DNA from: JAXLYE01 sp046351595
Lineage (GTDB): Bacteria > Myxococcota_A > Polyangia > Palsa-1104 > JAEUJZ01
Reading direction: 5' to 3'
DNA length: 64,000 bases
NCBI GenBank assembly: GCA_046351595.1
Contig: JAXLYE010000009.1
Coordinates: 553,740 to 617,739 of the forward strand
A program made the translations under genes and the position numbers. The notes under the pieces were generated by a model. The model was not told the origin of the DNA and made no database searches. It saw only the letters and a program-made list of their open reading frames with translations. Below are positions 49,396-61,000 of the stretch, piece by piece (position 1 is the first letter of the stretch; every line of letters starts with the position of its first letter).

Positions 49396-50217
49396 CTAGC
49401 GCGGCTCGCCGCGGCCGCGCAGCCGCACAAGGCGGAGCAGCGTCCCGACCAGCCGCGGCGACAGCCGGGTCAGCGCCACCGCCAGCCGGCCGTGGCGGGT
49501 GATGATGCGCAGCGGCTCGCGGCCCTCGATCGCGTCCGCGATCTCGGCTGCCGCCTCGTCCGTCGGCATGAGCAGCCAGCGCGGGAACTTTTCCTCGGCG
49601 CCTTCGTGGTGGCGGCCCTGGTTGTCGACCCGCCGGATCTCGGACTCGACGAAGCCGGGCGCGATGTGCGTGACCGCGATGCCCTCGGGCCCAAGCTCCA
49701 GCGCGAGCCCCTCGGCCAGCGCCCGCAGCGCGAACTTGCTGGCCGCGTACGCAATCTGCCCCGGGAGCGCGATGAAGCCGGCGACGCTGCCGATGAACAC
49801 CAGCCGGCCCCGCCGCTCGCGCAGCGCCGCGTGCGTCGCGTAGAACGTCCGCAGCGCGCCATAGTAATTCGTCTCGAACTGCCGCCGCATGTCGTCGATC
49901 CCGAGCTCGGCGAGCGTGCCCGCGACCCCGAAGCCGGCGTTGGCGACCGCGATGTCCAGGCGGCCGAACGTCTCCTGCGCCTGCTCGACGACTTTCTCGA
50001 GCTCGCCGTCGCGGGTGACGTCGGCGGGCGCCACCAGGACCTGGGTTCCGGCGGCGCGCAGCTCCGCGGCCAGGCTCTCGAGCTTGTCCGTGCGCCGCGC
50101 GACCAGCACCAGCTTGGCCCCCCGCCGCGCCAGCTCGCGCCCGAGCGCCGCCCCGATCCCCGAGGACGCGCCCGTGATCAGCGCGACCTCACCCGCAAGC
50201 GACAGCATCCCTGACAT
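49396..50217 (-). CDS. Short-chain dehydrogenase/reductase
   Basis: A 273-aa classical SDR. It has the nucleotide motif TGASSGIG, NAG in VANAGFG, catalytic Ser in FIGSVAG and YAASK. The Arg pair after the second strand (VARRTDKLE) suggests NADP preference. The C-terminal 40 residues are Arg/Leu-rich and might touch the membrane. The start at 50217 fits the family better than the upstream GTG/ATG choices. It is first of a likely unit with the FemAB-like and membrane genes. The 42-bp array lies just upstream. Confidence 0.9.
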   Translation of the reverse strand: MSGMLSLAGEVALITGASSGIGAALGRELARRGAKLVLVARRTDKLESLAAELRAAGTQVLVAPADVTRDGELEKVVEQAQETFGRLDIAVANAGFGVAGTLAELGIDDMRRQFETNYYGALRTFYATHAALRERRGRLVFIGSVAGFIALPGQIAYAASKFALRALAEGLALELGPEGIAVTHIAPGFVESEIRRVDNQGRHHEGAEEKFPRWLLMPTDEAAAEIADAIEGREPLRIITRHGRLAVALTRLSPRLVGTLLRLVRLRGRGEPR

Positions 50218-50777
50218 GGCCGGGCACGGTAGCACAAAGCGACCCACCCGGGACCCGGGCGACCGCGGCCGGATCGCGGCGGGCTTGCGCGGGGCCCTTC
50301 CTGATTAACAGGTCGGGCCACAGGGCCTCCGAAGCCCCAAGAGCGGCTGCAGAACCTGTGCGCAAGCTCTGGCGCACTGGGTCTGCACGCGACAAAAGCG
50401 TGCGCAAGCTCTGGCGCACTGGGTTTGCACGCGACAAGAGCGTGCGCAAGCTCTGGCGCACGGGTTTGCACGCGACAAAAGCGTGCGCAAGCTCTGGCGC
50501 ACGGTTTTGCACGCGACAGAAGCGTGCGCAAGCTCTGGCGCACTGGGTCTGCACGCGACAAGAGCGTGCGCAAGCTCTGGCGCCCTCCTTGTGCAGCGCG
50601 CAGACCGGGGCGCCCGATCTTGCGCCCCTTCGGTGCAGCGTGCAGACCGGGGCGCCAGAGCTCGCGCCCCCTTTGTGCAGGCTACAGGTCGGGCCACGAG
50701 CGCCGCGGACGTACAGGGGCCGGTGCGTTGCGGCCTGACCTGGCATGCCGCTTGCCTTGGCGGCACGGATCGCCCGC
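50218..50777. other. Intergenic region holding the second 42-bp array
   Basis: This 560-bp region lies between the stop of the globin-like gene and the start of the SDR gene, both on the minus strand. About 400 bp is tandem repeat; the rest shows nothing recognisable. Frames open across it are a by-product of the 42-bp period. Confidence 0.85.
50299..50700. repeat. 42-bp tandem array with conserved hairpin
   Basis: GTGCGCAAG recurs at 50358, 50400, 50442, 50483, 50524 and 50566 (intervals 42, 42, 41, 41, 42), and the phase continues in a second sub-family starting GTGCAG at 50591, 50633 and 50675. The array is bounded by ACAGGTCGGGCCAC at 50308-50321 and 50684-50697; that spacing of 376 equals nine periods minus the two 1-bp deletions. 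The first sub-family carries GTGCGC/GCGCAC arms around an 8-nt loop; the second carries GGGGCGC/GCGCCCC arms around an 8-nt loop at the same phase. Confidence 0.95.
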
Positions 50778-51227
50778 TCAGGGCTGCGCCGCGCGCACCC
50801 GCTGCAAGAGCTCGTCGCGCTCGCTGCGGACGATGTGGAAGCGGTCGAGCACCGTGGCCAGCGTCGAGAGGAAGTGCACCGACTCGTCGCGGCTGAGCAC
50901 GAGGTGCGGCCCGCTGTCGAGCACGTCGGCCCAGCCCGGGCCCGGCGCCGCCCCGCCGGTCACCACCTGCAGCCAGGTCTTGAGCGCCTGCTCCAGGCGC
51001 AGCCGCTGCTCGGCCGGCACCGCCTGGAGCCGCGGCCCCAGCAGCGGATCCGCGGCGGCGATGCGCAGCCACGAGCGCACCAGATCACGCAGCGCCTCGT
51101 CGCCGCCCAGGCGCACGAACAGCGACGGCTCCAGCACCTGCCGCACCGGCTCGGGCGTGCGCTGCCCGCAGCCCGCGGCCACGGCGGCGGCCACGAGCGC
51201 GATGCGTGCCGCGAGCGCGATCCGCAT
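50778..51227 (-). CDS. Truncated-haemoglobin-like lipoprotein
   Basis: A 149-aa protein. The signal peptide ends in lipobox AAGC. The mature part follows the group-1 truncated haemoglobin plan: LFVRLGGDEALRDLVRSWLRIAAADPLLGPRL (helices A to C), an EQALKTWLQVVTGG segment and a final helix FLSTLATVLDRFHI. The proximal His expected in the 'AHxxxxI' region is not at the normal place (PHLVLSRDES instead), so haem binding is doubtful. Similar exported globin-like lipoproteins occur in Myxococcota. It starts 6 bp after the PBP stop, which suggests one transcript. Confidence 0.68.
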   Translation of the reverse strand: MRIALAARIALVAAAVAAGCGQRTPEPVRQVLEPSLFVRLGGDEALRDLVRSWLRIAAADPLLGPRLQAVPAEQRLRLEQALKTWLQVVTGGAAPGPGWADVLDSGPHLVLSRDESVHFLSTLATVLDRFHIVRSERDELLQRVRAAQP

Positions 51228-51233
51228 GCGGCC

Positions 51234-53636
51234 CTAGTTGTTGTCCTGGATGGCCTTGTCCGGGTCGGCCTCGCCCGGGGCCAGCGCCTGCTCCTTGGGC
51301 TCGGTGCCGAGCAGGAAGACCTCGTCCAGCGCGGCGCCGCCCGGGGCCGCGAGCTTGCCGGTCTGCGGGTCGATGCGCTGCACCACGACGCCGGCCGGCT
51401 GCACGAACAGCTCGACCTTTTTGTCGCGCAGCCCGGCCTGCATGGCCTCGACCCAGATCGGCAGCGCCGAGAGCGCGCCCTGCTCGCGCCTGCCCAGGGT
51501 GCGCGGCTCGTCGAAGCCGACCCAGACGCCGGCCGCCAGGTTGGGCGTGTAGCCGATGAACCAGGCGTCCTTGTTGTCGTTGCTGGTGCCGGTCTTGCCC
51601 GCGGCCGGGCGCTTGAGCTTGCCCTTGGCCGAGGCGCCGGTGCCCTCCTCGATCACGCTCTGCAGCACCGACGACAGGACGAAGGCCAGGTCCGAGCTCA
51701 CGGCCTCGACCAGATCGCTCTTCTGCGGCTGCTCCTCGCCGACCTGCAGGAGCCACAGCGGCTCGCCGCGCCGCCCGCGCGCCGCCAGCGTCGCATAGGC
51801 GTTGCTCAGCTCGAGCAGCGTCACCTCGGAGCTGCCGAGCGCCAGCGAGTAGTTGTTCTCGAGCGGCGACTCGATGCCGAGCACGTGCGCCATGCGGATC
51901 ACGGGCTCGGGCTTGAGGTCGTAGATGAGCTGCGAGGCGACGGTGTTGAGCGACAGCGCCAGCGCCGTGCGCAGGCGCACCGGGCCGATGAAGCTCTTGT
52001 TGTGCTCCCCGGCGTTCTTGGGCGCCCAGGCGCGCAGGTCGGGCTGGTCGTAGACCTGCGGCGAGTCATTGAGCACGCTCGCGGGGGTGTAGAGCTTGGA
52101 CTCGAACGCCGTCGCGAACACGAACGTCTTGAAGGCCGAGCCGGGCTGCCGCTTGGCGCGCAGGGCGCGGTTGTAGTAGCCGCGCTGCTGGCCGTAGCCG
52201 CCGACCATCGCCAGGATGTAGCGCGACTCGGGATCGAGGACCAGCGCCGCGCCCTGCGGCCCGTTCTCCAGAGCGAGGATGGGTCCCTCGCGCGGGATGC
52301 GCACGATCCGCACGCGCACCACGTCGCCGGGCTTGAGCACGTCCGAGATCGGCTTGGTCGCCGTCGAGTAGCGGTCGCCGACGCCGGCCGGCGGCAGCGG
52401 CAGCGAGCCGGTCGTCGCGCCGAGATCCACCATCACCCAGCCGCCGTGGTCCTTGTCCTTGAGCTTGTCCGCGGGCAGCACCTTCTGCACCACGCCCTCC
52501 AGCACCTTGCCGACGGGCGGGCCGCTCGGAAACTCCTTCTTCAGCTGCTCCAGATACGGCGGCAGCTCCTTGTCGGAGAGGTGCCGCAGCGCGCCGCGGT
52601 AGCCGTTGCGCTCGTCGAGGCGCCGCAGCCCGGCCTCCAGCGCCTCGCGCGTGGCGCGCTGGATCGACAGGTCACAGCTCGTGCGGACGTTGAGCCCGAG
52701 GTACGGGAGCTTGTCCTGCCCGTGCCGCTTGACCAGCTCCTTCTCGACGAGGTCGACGAACTCGGGCGCCAGCGTCGCGGTGGCCGCGGGCTCGGGCACC
52801 AGCCGGATCGCGGACTCGGCGTACTTGATCGCGTCCTCCTGCGACAGGTGATGGTAGCGCGCCATCTGCGACAGGACGTAGCGCTGGCGCAGCTTGGTGC
52901 GCTCGGGGTTTCGGCGCGGCGAGATCTCCTCGGGCGCCTTGGGCAGCGACGCCAGCACCGCGGCCTCGCCGGCGTTGACCTCGGTGACCGACTTGCCGAA
53001 GTAGTAGCGCGCGGCCTCCTCGATGCCGTAGCGACCGTGCCCGAAGTAGATCTGGTTCAGGTACAGCCACAGGATCTCTTCCTTCGAGAGCTTCTTCTCC
53101 AGGCGCAGAGCCAGGTAGATCTCCTGGACCTTGCGCTTGAGGCTCCGCTCGGAGCTCTTGAGCACGTAGGTCTTGACCAGCTGCTGCGTCAGCGTCGAGG
53201 CGCCGCGCAGGTGCTGGCCCTGGATCACGGCCTGCACGAGCGCCCGCACCATGCCCATGTAGTTGATGCCGCCGTGCTCGAAGAACTGGGCGTCCTCGGC
53301 GTCGACGAAGGCGTCGATCACCAGGCGCGGGATGCGCTCGCGCGCGACCACGGTGCGGCGCTCGTCGAACAGCTCGCCGATCAGCTGACCGTCGGCGGCG
53401 AGCACGCGCGTCACCACCTTGGGGTGGTAGTCGCCGGTCTTGTCGATGGTCGGCAGCGACGGGTCGGACGTGTAGTAGAGGAACAGCCCGGCCACCGCGG
53501 CCACCGCCACCGACAGGCCGAGCAGGCCCACGAGCAGCACGGTGCGCAACAGCCGCAAGACGCGTGCCCCGCGCCCGGACTGCCCGGGCAGGAGCAGCGT
53601 CGCCTTCCGTCGAGACTTCTCAGTTCGTTTGGCCAT
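51234..53636 (-). CDS. Class A penicillin-binding protein (PBP1A family)
   Basis: An 800-aa bifunctional peptidoglycan synthase. A membrane anchor lies at about residues 31-55. The glycosyltransferase (GT51) domain has the catalytic EDAQFFEHGGIN (Glu114) and RGASTLTQQLVK. The transpeptidase domain has the SxxK serine in QPGSAFKTF (near residue 498), SLN in ALSLNTVA and KTGTSNDNKDAWF near 675. An OB-like insert lies between the domains. It polymerises and cross-links glycan strands in the periplasm. The Asp/Lys-rich tail (EADPDKAIQDNN) is short. It lies directly upstream of the globin-like gene. Confidence 0.95.
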   Translation of the reverse strand: MAKRTEKSRRKATLLLPGQSGRGARVLRLLRTVLLVGLLGLSVAVAAVAGLFLYYTSDPSLPTIDKTGDYHPKVVTRVLAADGQLIGELFDERRTVVARERIPRLVIDAFVDAEDAQFFEHGGINYMGMVRALVQAVIQGQHLRGASTLTQQLVKTYVLKSSERSLKRKVQEIYLALRLEKKLSKEEILWLYLNQIYFGHGRYGIEEAARYYFGKSVTEVNAGEAAVLASLPKAPEEISPRRNPERTKLRQRYVLSQMARYHHLSQEDAIKYAESAIRLVPEPAATATLAPEFVDLVEKELVKRHGQDKLPYLGLNVRTSCDLSIQRATREALEAGLRRLDERNGYRGALRHLSDKELPPYLEQLKKEFPSGPPVGKVLEGVVQKVLPADKLKDKDHGGWVMVDLGATTGSLPLPPAGVGDRYSTATKPISDVLKPGDVVRVRIVRIPREGPILALENGPQGAALVLDPESRYILAMVGGYGQQRGYYNRALRAKRQPGSAFKTFVFATAFESKLYTPASVLNDSPQVYDQPDLRAWAPKNAGEHNKSFIGPVRLRTALALSLNTVASQLIYDLKPEPVIRMAHVLGIESPLENNYSLALGSSEVTLLELSNAYATLAARGRRGEPLWLLQVGEEQPQKSDLVEAVSSDLAFVLSSVLQSVIEEGTGASAKGKLKRPAAGKTGTSNDNKDAWFIGYTPNLAAGVWVGFDEPRTLGRREQGALSALPIWVEAMQAGLRDKKVELFVQPAGVVVQRIDPQTGKLAAPGGAALDEVFLLGTEPKEQALAPGEADPDKAIQDNN

Positions 53637-53732
53637 CGTCTAGAGGAGCCGCGCGTGCGGCGCCCAGAAGTCTAGCCGCAACGATGTGGTTGCGTGTAAC
53701 TCCGCGCACGGGCAGGGCGCGCGGCCGGGGGC

Positions 53733-54500
53733 CTACGGGGCGGCCGGGGGCGACGCGGGCTCGGCGGCGTCCGGCGGCGCCATCGTCAGGGCCGGGCCCC
53801 ACAGCGAGCTCGAGTCCCACGGCCGCGGCGGCGGCGGCACCGGCAGGTTGGTGCGGGTGCGGTCGGGCGCCGGACCGAGCAGGCTGGGCACGCCGAACTC
53901 GTCGGGCCCGAGCACCACGCCCTGCTCGAGGAGGAAGACCTTGAGCGTCTCGTCGACGCGGCGCAGCCGGCCGACGAAGTTATAGAAGCGCCCGAGCACC
54001 AGCACGTCGCGCAGGTTCCGCAGCTCGGGCTGCGGCACAATCAGCGCCACCTCGTAGGTGCGCGAGTCCTCGATCTGCTGGAACTGCAGGCCGTCGTGCG
54101 AGAAGGCGCGCAGCAGGCCGGTGAGGCGCACCCAGCGGCCGCGGTAGAAGCGGCTCCACTGCTGGCTGCGCTGCGCGTCGCTGAACAGCGTCGAGGCGAG
54201 GAAGACGTAGGCGGCCGGGAAGTCGATCTCGATGAACTCGGAGGGCAGGGGCTGCCCGTTCAAGAGGGCGGAGCTGCGGTCGGTGCGGCGCGGCGGCGCG
54301 ACGAGGACCGGGCGGTTGGCGGCGACCTTGACCTCGACCGCGAGCTTGGGGTTTGCGGGCTTCTGCGAGCAGGCGCCGCCCCACAGCCCCAGCCCCGTCG
54401 CGGCGGCCCCGCCGACGGCGAGCAGGGCGCCCACCGGGAGCACGAAGGCACGGAGCCTGTGCGGGGGACGGCCTTCGGTCTGGGGGGGCGTCGCGGTCAT
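53733..54500 (-). CDS. Hypothetical membrane-anchored periplasmic protein
   Basis: A 255-aa protein with a single N-terminal hydrophobic segment (FVLPVGALLAVGGAAATGLGLWGGAC). The Cys at its end could be lipidated, but the region is long for a lipoprotein signal. The mature domain has paired similar units (VRLTGLLRAFSHDGLQFQQIED and YNFVGRLRRVDETLKVFLLEQ), which look like two OB-type barrels. A Pro-rich tail follows. I do not recognise the family. Confidence 0.65.
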   Translation of the reverse strand: MTATPPQTEGRPPHRLRAFVLPVGALLAVGGAAATGLGLWGGACSQKPANPKLAVEVKVAANRPVLVAPPRRTDRSSALLNGQPLPSEFIEIDFPAAYVFLASTLFSDAQRSQQWSRFYRGRWVRLTGLLRAFSHDGLQFQQIEDSRTYEVALIVPQPELRNLRDVLVLGRFYNFVGRLRRVDETLKVFLLEQGVVLGPDEFGVPSLLGPAPDRTRTNLPVPPPPRPWDSSSLWGPALTMAPPDAAEPASPPAAP

Positions 54501-54551
54501 CGGTCCTTAAAGTATCCGATGCCGGCGCGGCTGCGACAAACGGCGCCGGGC

Positions 54552-55307
54552 CTATACGGGCAGCGCCAGGCAGCGGCGCACGACCTCGAACAGGCAGCCG
54601 CAGGCCAGGACCACCAGCAGGTGGAAGATCTCGTGGTAGCCGAAGATCCGGGGCCAGGGGTCCGGGCGCTTGCGGGCGTAGATGAGGGCGCCGAGCGTGT
54701 ACAGGACGCCGCCGGCGACGTGCCACAAGACGCCGGTGGCGCCGATGCTGCGCAGCTCGCCGAGCAGGCCGAAGGCGCCGGCCCAGCCGACGACGACGTA
54801 GATGCCGACGTGGAGCCAGCGCGGCGCGCCCGAAAAGAACAGGGTCTGGGCGATGCCGAGCAGGGCGCCGATCCAGATCACGGCGCCGAGCAGGCTGCCG
54901 GTCGTGCCGCCGACGGCGAGCAGGCAGATCGGGGTGTAGGTGCCGGCGATGAGCAGGAAGATCGCCGAGTGATCGAGGCGCTTCATGCGCGCCCGCGCCA
55001 CAGGGGCCCAGAGGATGCGGTGGTAGCTGGCGCTGGTCCCGAGCAGCAGCAGCAGCGTCACCGCGTAGACCGCGGCGCAGGCGGCGGCCGCCGGGCTGCG
55101 GGCCGAGCGCACCAGCCAGTAGAGCAGCGGCATCGCCAGGAAGAAGGAAACCTGGTGCGAAACCCCGCGCAACAGCGGCCGCCGCTGCAGCTTCAGGAGA
55201 TCCACGGCGAGCGCGCCAGCGGGGTCCCCGGCCGGGGCGGCGAGGGCCACGGCCGGAGCGTCGCCGGAGCGGGGCGGCAGGGGAGACGGGGAGGGCGCGA
55301 CGGACAT
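54552..55307 (-). CDS. Haemolysin III/PAQR-family membrane protein
   Basis: A 251-aa protein with seven hydrophobic segments and the metal-site residues of the PAQR/HlyIII family: Ser and His in GTSASYHRI, Asp in LDHSAIFLLIAGTYTP and two His in FGYHEIFHLLV. Family members are predicted zinc-dependent hydrolases in the membrane; bacterial roles are poorly known. The first 40 residues are a Pro/Ala-rich extension. The gene is divergent from the DUF2760 operon with a gap of about 100 bp. Confidence 0.92.
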   Translation of the reverse strand: MSVAPSPSPLPPRSGDAPAVALAAPAGDPAGALAVDLLKLQRRPLLRGVSHQVSFFLAMPLLYWLVRSARSPAAAACAAVYAVTLLLLLGTSASYHRILWAPVARARMKRLDHSAIFLLIAGTYTPICLLAVGGTTGSLLGAVIWIGALLGIAQTLFFSGAPRWLHVGIYVVVGWAGAFGLLGELRSIGATGVLWHVAGGVLYTLGALIYARKRPDPWPRIFGYHEIFHLLVVLACGCLFEVVRRCLALPV

Positions 55308-55408
55308 GGCGGCACGCTAGCACGCCCGCGGGCCGCGCGGGCCCAAGCGGCCAGGTTTCGCGGCGTTCGCCTCGCGTCGCGCTTGACACCCCGAGGGGGG
55401 GTAACTAC

Positions 55409-56097
55409 ATGCTGACCTTAATGAGCCGATTCCTCCTCGCGCTGCGCTGCTTCTTCGCGGTGCTGCTCCGGTTCCGCCTGCCCCCCGACGCGGTCGCGCT
55501 CTTGCCGCCGCCCGATCCCGAGGCGCTGGGCGGGGCGCCCCCGAGGTCGCTGCCCGAGCCCGGCCCGTCCGCGGTCGCGCCCGAGCCGCCGCGCCCGGCC
55601 CCGGCCCGGATCGAGGTCAAGCCGGTCGAGAGCGCGCCGGTCCCGCCGCCCGTCGCCGCACCGGCCCCGGCGCCCGCGCAGGCGGCCGAGGTCAGCGACG
55701 AGCAGCGGCAGGCGCTGCGCCACCGCGGCGCGGTGCAGATCCTGTCCGTGCTGCAGCGCGAGGGCCGGCTGCTCGACTTCCTGTTCGAGGACATCGACAG
55801 CTACGCCGACGCGCAGATCGGCGCCGCGGTGCGCGACATCCACCGCAGCTGCAAGAAGGCGCTGAGAGAGCACATGAGCATCGCCCCCATCCGCCCCGAG
55901 CCCGACGAGGCCGTGGTCCGCGTCCCGGCCGGGCACGACGCCTCGCAGATCCGGCTGGTCGGCAACGTCACGGGCCGCCCGCCGTTCGAGGGCACGCTGC
56001 GCCACCACGGCTGGCGCACCACGCGCATCCAGCTGTCGGACACCCCGGCGGGCCATGACCCGAGCGTCATCGCCCCGGCCGAGGTGGAGATCGGCGC

Positions 56098-56101
<4 letters not shown>
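55409..56101 (+). CDS. DUF2760-domain protein
   Basis: A 230-aa protein. A hydrophobic N-terminal helix (LMSRFLLALRCFFAVLL) may anchor it to the inner membrane. Residues 25-95 are Pro/Ala-rich. The DUF2760 domain covers about 100-228: AVQILSVLQREGRLLDFLFEDIDSYADAQIGAAVRDIHRSCKKAL, then VRVPAGHDASQIRLVGNV and a closing GHDPSVIAPAEVEIG. Its stop overlaps the first Hsp70 start by 4 bp (ATGA). In other bacteria this domain is nearly always next to the same two Hsp70-like genes, which implies that it is a dedicated partner. Confidence 0.9.
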
Positions 56102-58032
<1,931 letters not shown>

Positions 58033-58035
58033 CCC

Positions 58036-61000
58036 ATGACCGCCGCCCGCTACCTCGTCGGCATCGACCTCGGCACCACCAACTCGGCGCTGGCGTTCAT
58101 CGACACGCACGAGAAGCCGCGGCGGGTGCGCGACTTCCCGATGCCGCAGCTCGTCGGGCCCGGGGACGTCGCGGCGCGGCCGACGCTGCCGTCGCTGCAC
58201 CACCACGTCGGCGAGCACGAGCTGCCGCCCGGCGCGACCCGCTTGCCGTGGACACCGAAGGATGCGGCGGCGCCGGATCACGTCGTCGGTGAGCTGGCGC
58301 GCGCGCAGACGGCGCTGGTGCCGGGGCGCAGCGTGCTGTCCGCCAAGAGCTGGCTGTGCCACCCGCGCGTCGATCGGCTGGCCGACATCCTGCCCTGGGG
58401 CGGCGCGCCCGACGTGCCGCGGCTGTCGCCGGTCGAGGTCTCGGCGCGCTACCTGCGCCACATGCTGGCGGCGTTCTGCTTCGACAAGCAGGTGACGCTC
58501 GAGGCGGTCGAGGTGGTGCTGACGGTGCCGGCCTCGTTCGACGAGGTGGCGCGCGAGCTGACGGTCGAGGCGGCGCGGCGGGCCGGGCTGCCGCTCGAGA
58601 GGCTGACGCTGCTCGAGGAGCCGCAGGCGGCCTTTTATCACTGGCTCGCGGATCACGCGCGGCTGGCCGAAGAGGTCGAGGCCGGGGACCTGATCTTCGT
58701 CTGCGACATCGGCGGCGGCACCACCGACTTCACGCTCATCGAGGTGCACAAGAGCGACAGCGCGGGCCCCAACAAGAGCAGCGACAAGAGCAGCGGCAAG
58801 GGCCGCGGCGACGTCGCGGCGCGCAAGATCCGCTTCGCCCGCACCGCGGTCGGCGACCACCTGCTGCTCGGCGGCGACAACATGGATTTGGCGCTGGCCA
58901 AGCGGCTCGAGCAGACCACGCTCGGCGGCGGGCGCCTGCCGCCGCACACGTTCTCGGGGCTGGTGCAGGCGTGCCGCACCGCCAAGGAGCGCCTGCTCGG
59001 CGAGGCCGCGCCCGAGCGCTTCGGCGTCCACGTCGCCGGCCGCGGCAGCAAGCTGATCGGCGGCGGCCTGCACGCGGAGCTGCTGCGCGCGGACGTCGAA
59101 GCGACGCTGCTCGACGGATTCTTCCCGCGTGTCGGAGCGGACGCGGAGCCGGCCCGCCAGCGCGCCGGCCTGCAGGAGTTCGGCCTGCCGTACGCCGCGG
59201 ACCCGGCGGTGACGCGCTACATCGCGGCGTTCCTCCGCCAGCACCGCGCGCGCCCGACGGTGGTGCTGTTCAACGGCGGCGTGCTGTGTGCCGCCGCGAT
59301 CCGCCAGCGCATCCTCGACGTCATCGCGCGCATCAACATGGAGTCGGCCGAGTCGACGCGCGCGGAGGCGGATGCGGCGACGGCGCGGCCGCGCCTGCTG
59401 ACCAACGACGCGCCGGATCTGGCGGTGGCGCGCGGGGCCGCGTACTACGCGCTGTCGCGCAAGGGCGAAGGCCTGCGCATCACCGGCGGCGCCGCGCGCG
59501 CCTACTACGTCGAGGTCGAGGGCCCGCAGCGCGGTCCCGAGGGCCGGCTCGACGTCGCCCGCGGCGAGCAGACCCTGGTGTGCCTGACACCGCGCGGTCT
59601 AGACGAGGGCTCGGAGGTCGAGCTGCGCGGGCGGCCGCTGCAGCTTCTGACCAACCGGCCGGTGCGCTTCCGCCTGTTCTCGTCGGCGCAGCGCGAGGGC
59701 GACCAGCCCGGCGACGTGCTGCGGCTGCCGCCGTCGGAGCTCACCGAGCTGCCGCCGCTGTACACGGTGCTGCGCCACCCGCGCAGCTCGCAGGAGCGGC
59801 CCATCGAGGTCAGCCTGGGCGCGCGCATCACCGAGATCGGCACGCTGGAGCTGTGGGCGCGCTCGCTGCCCGGCGAGGGCGATGGCCAGGCGACCAAGTC
59901 AGGCAAAGATGCGGACGAGCCGATCAAGTGGCGGCTGCAGTTCGACCTGCGCAGCAGCGAGGGCCTGAGCGAGGGCGCAGCGCCCGGCGCCGAGCCCGCC
60001 GGGGACGGAGCGGAGACCGAGGGTGTCGCGGCCCCCGGGGTGGGCAGCGCCGAGGCCGGCCTGCTCGCGGCCGCGGCCGAGCACTTGAACCAGGTCTTCA
60101 CCGGCAGCGCGCCGGTCGCGGGCCTGCCCAAGGCGCTGCAGTCCGTGCTCGGTCCGCGCGACGGCTGGTCGACGGCGACGCTGCGCGGGCTGTGGGAGGC
60201 GCTGAAGGCGCACCGCGAGCGCCGCGGCCGCAGCGCCGCGCACGAGGCGCGCTGGCTCAACCTGGCCGGCTTCTGCCTGCGCCCCGGGTTCGGCTACGCG
60301 CTCGACGACTGGCGCGTCAAAGAAGCGTGGCGCGTCTTCAACGCCGGCCTCATCCACGAGCGCGAGGACCCCTGCAAGCTCGAGTGGTGGATCCTTTGGC
60401 GGCGCATCGCCGGTGGCCTGTCGCGCACGCAGCAGGACGAGCTGTGGAAGCGCGTGGCGCCGCTGGTCCTGCCCAGCCTGCGCCGCCTCGACAAGAAGCC
60501 GCCGAGCCCGCAGGAGCTGGCCGAGATCTGGCGCGCCGTCGCCTCGTGCGAGCGCATCGAGGTGAAGAAGAAGATCGATCTCGGCGAGGCGCTGCTGTCG
60601 CAGCTCGAGAAGAAGCGCTCGGAGTACGGGCTGTGGGCGCTCGGGCGGCTGGGCGCGCGCATGCCGCTGTACGCATCGATCGATAACGTGGTGCCGCCGG
60701 CGGTGGCGCAGCGCTGGCTGGGGCGGCTGATGGCGCTGCGGCTGCCCGAGGGCGCGTCGGCCGAGGAGCGCTACCAGCTCGGGCAGGCCGCGGCCGAGCT
60801 CGGGCGCCTGACCGGGGACCGCGTGCGCGATCTGCCCGAGGGCGAGCGCCAGAAGCTCGCCGCGTGGCTGCTGCAGATCGTCGCGGGCCCCGACGGCAAG
60901 GACCCCGCATCCGGAGGAGAGGGCCGGCACCTGGCGCGCATCGTCACCGAGGTGGTGCCGCGCGAGGAGCGCGAGGAGCGCTTCGCCTTCGGCGACACGC

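Noticed and set aside
50299..50700. CRISPR array
   Set aside because: The units are continuous tandem repeats without unique spacers.
50189..50746. Minus-strand frames across the 42-bp array as a repeat-protein gene
   Set aside because: All frames are open because the period is a multiple of three. The 1-bp deletions switch the repeat between frames, and hairpin pairing rather than peptide sequence is conserved.
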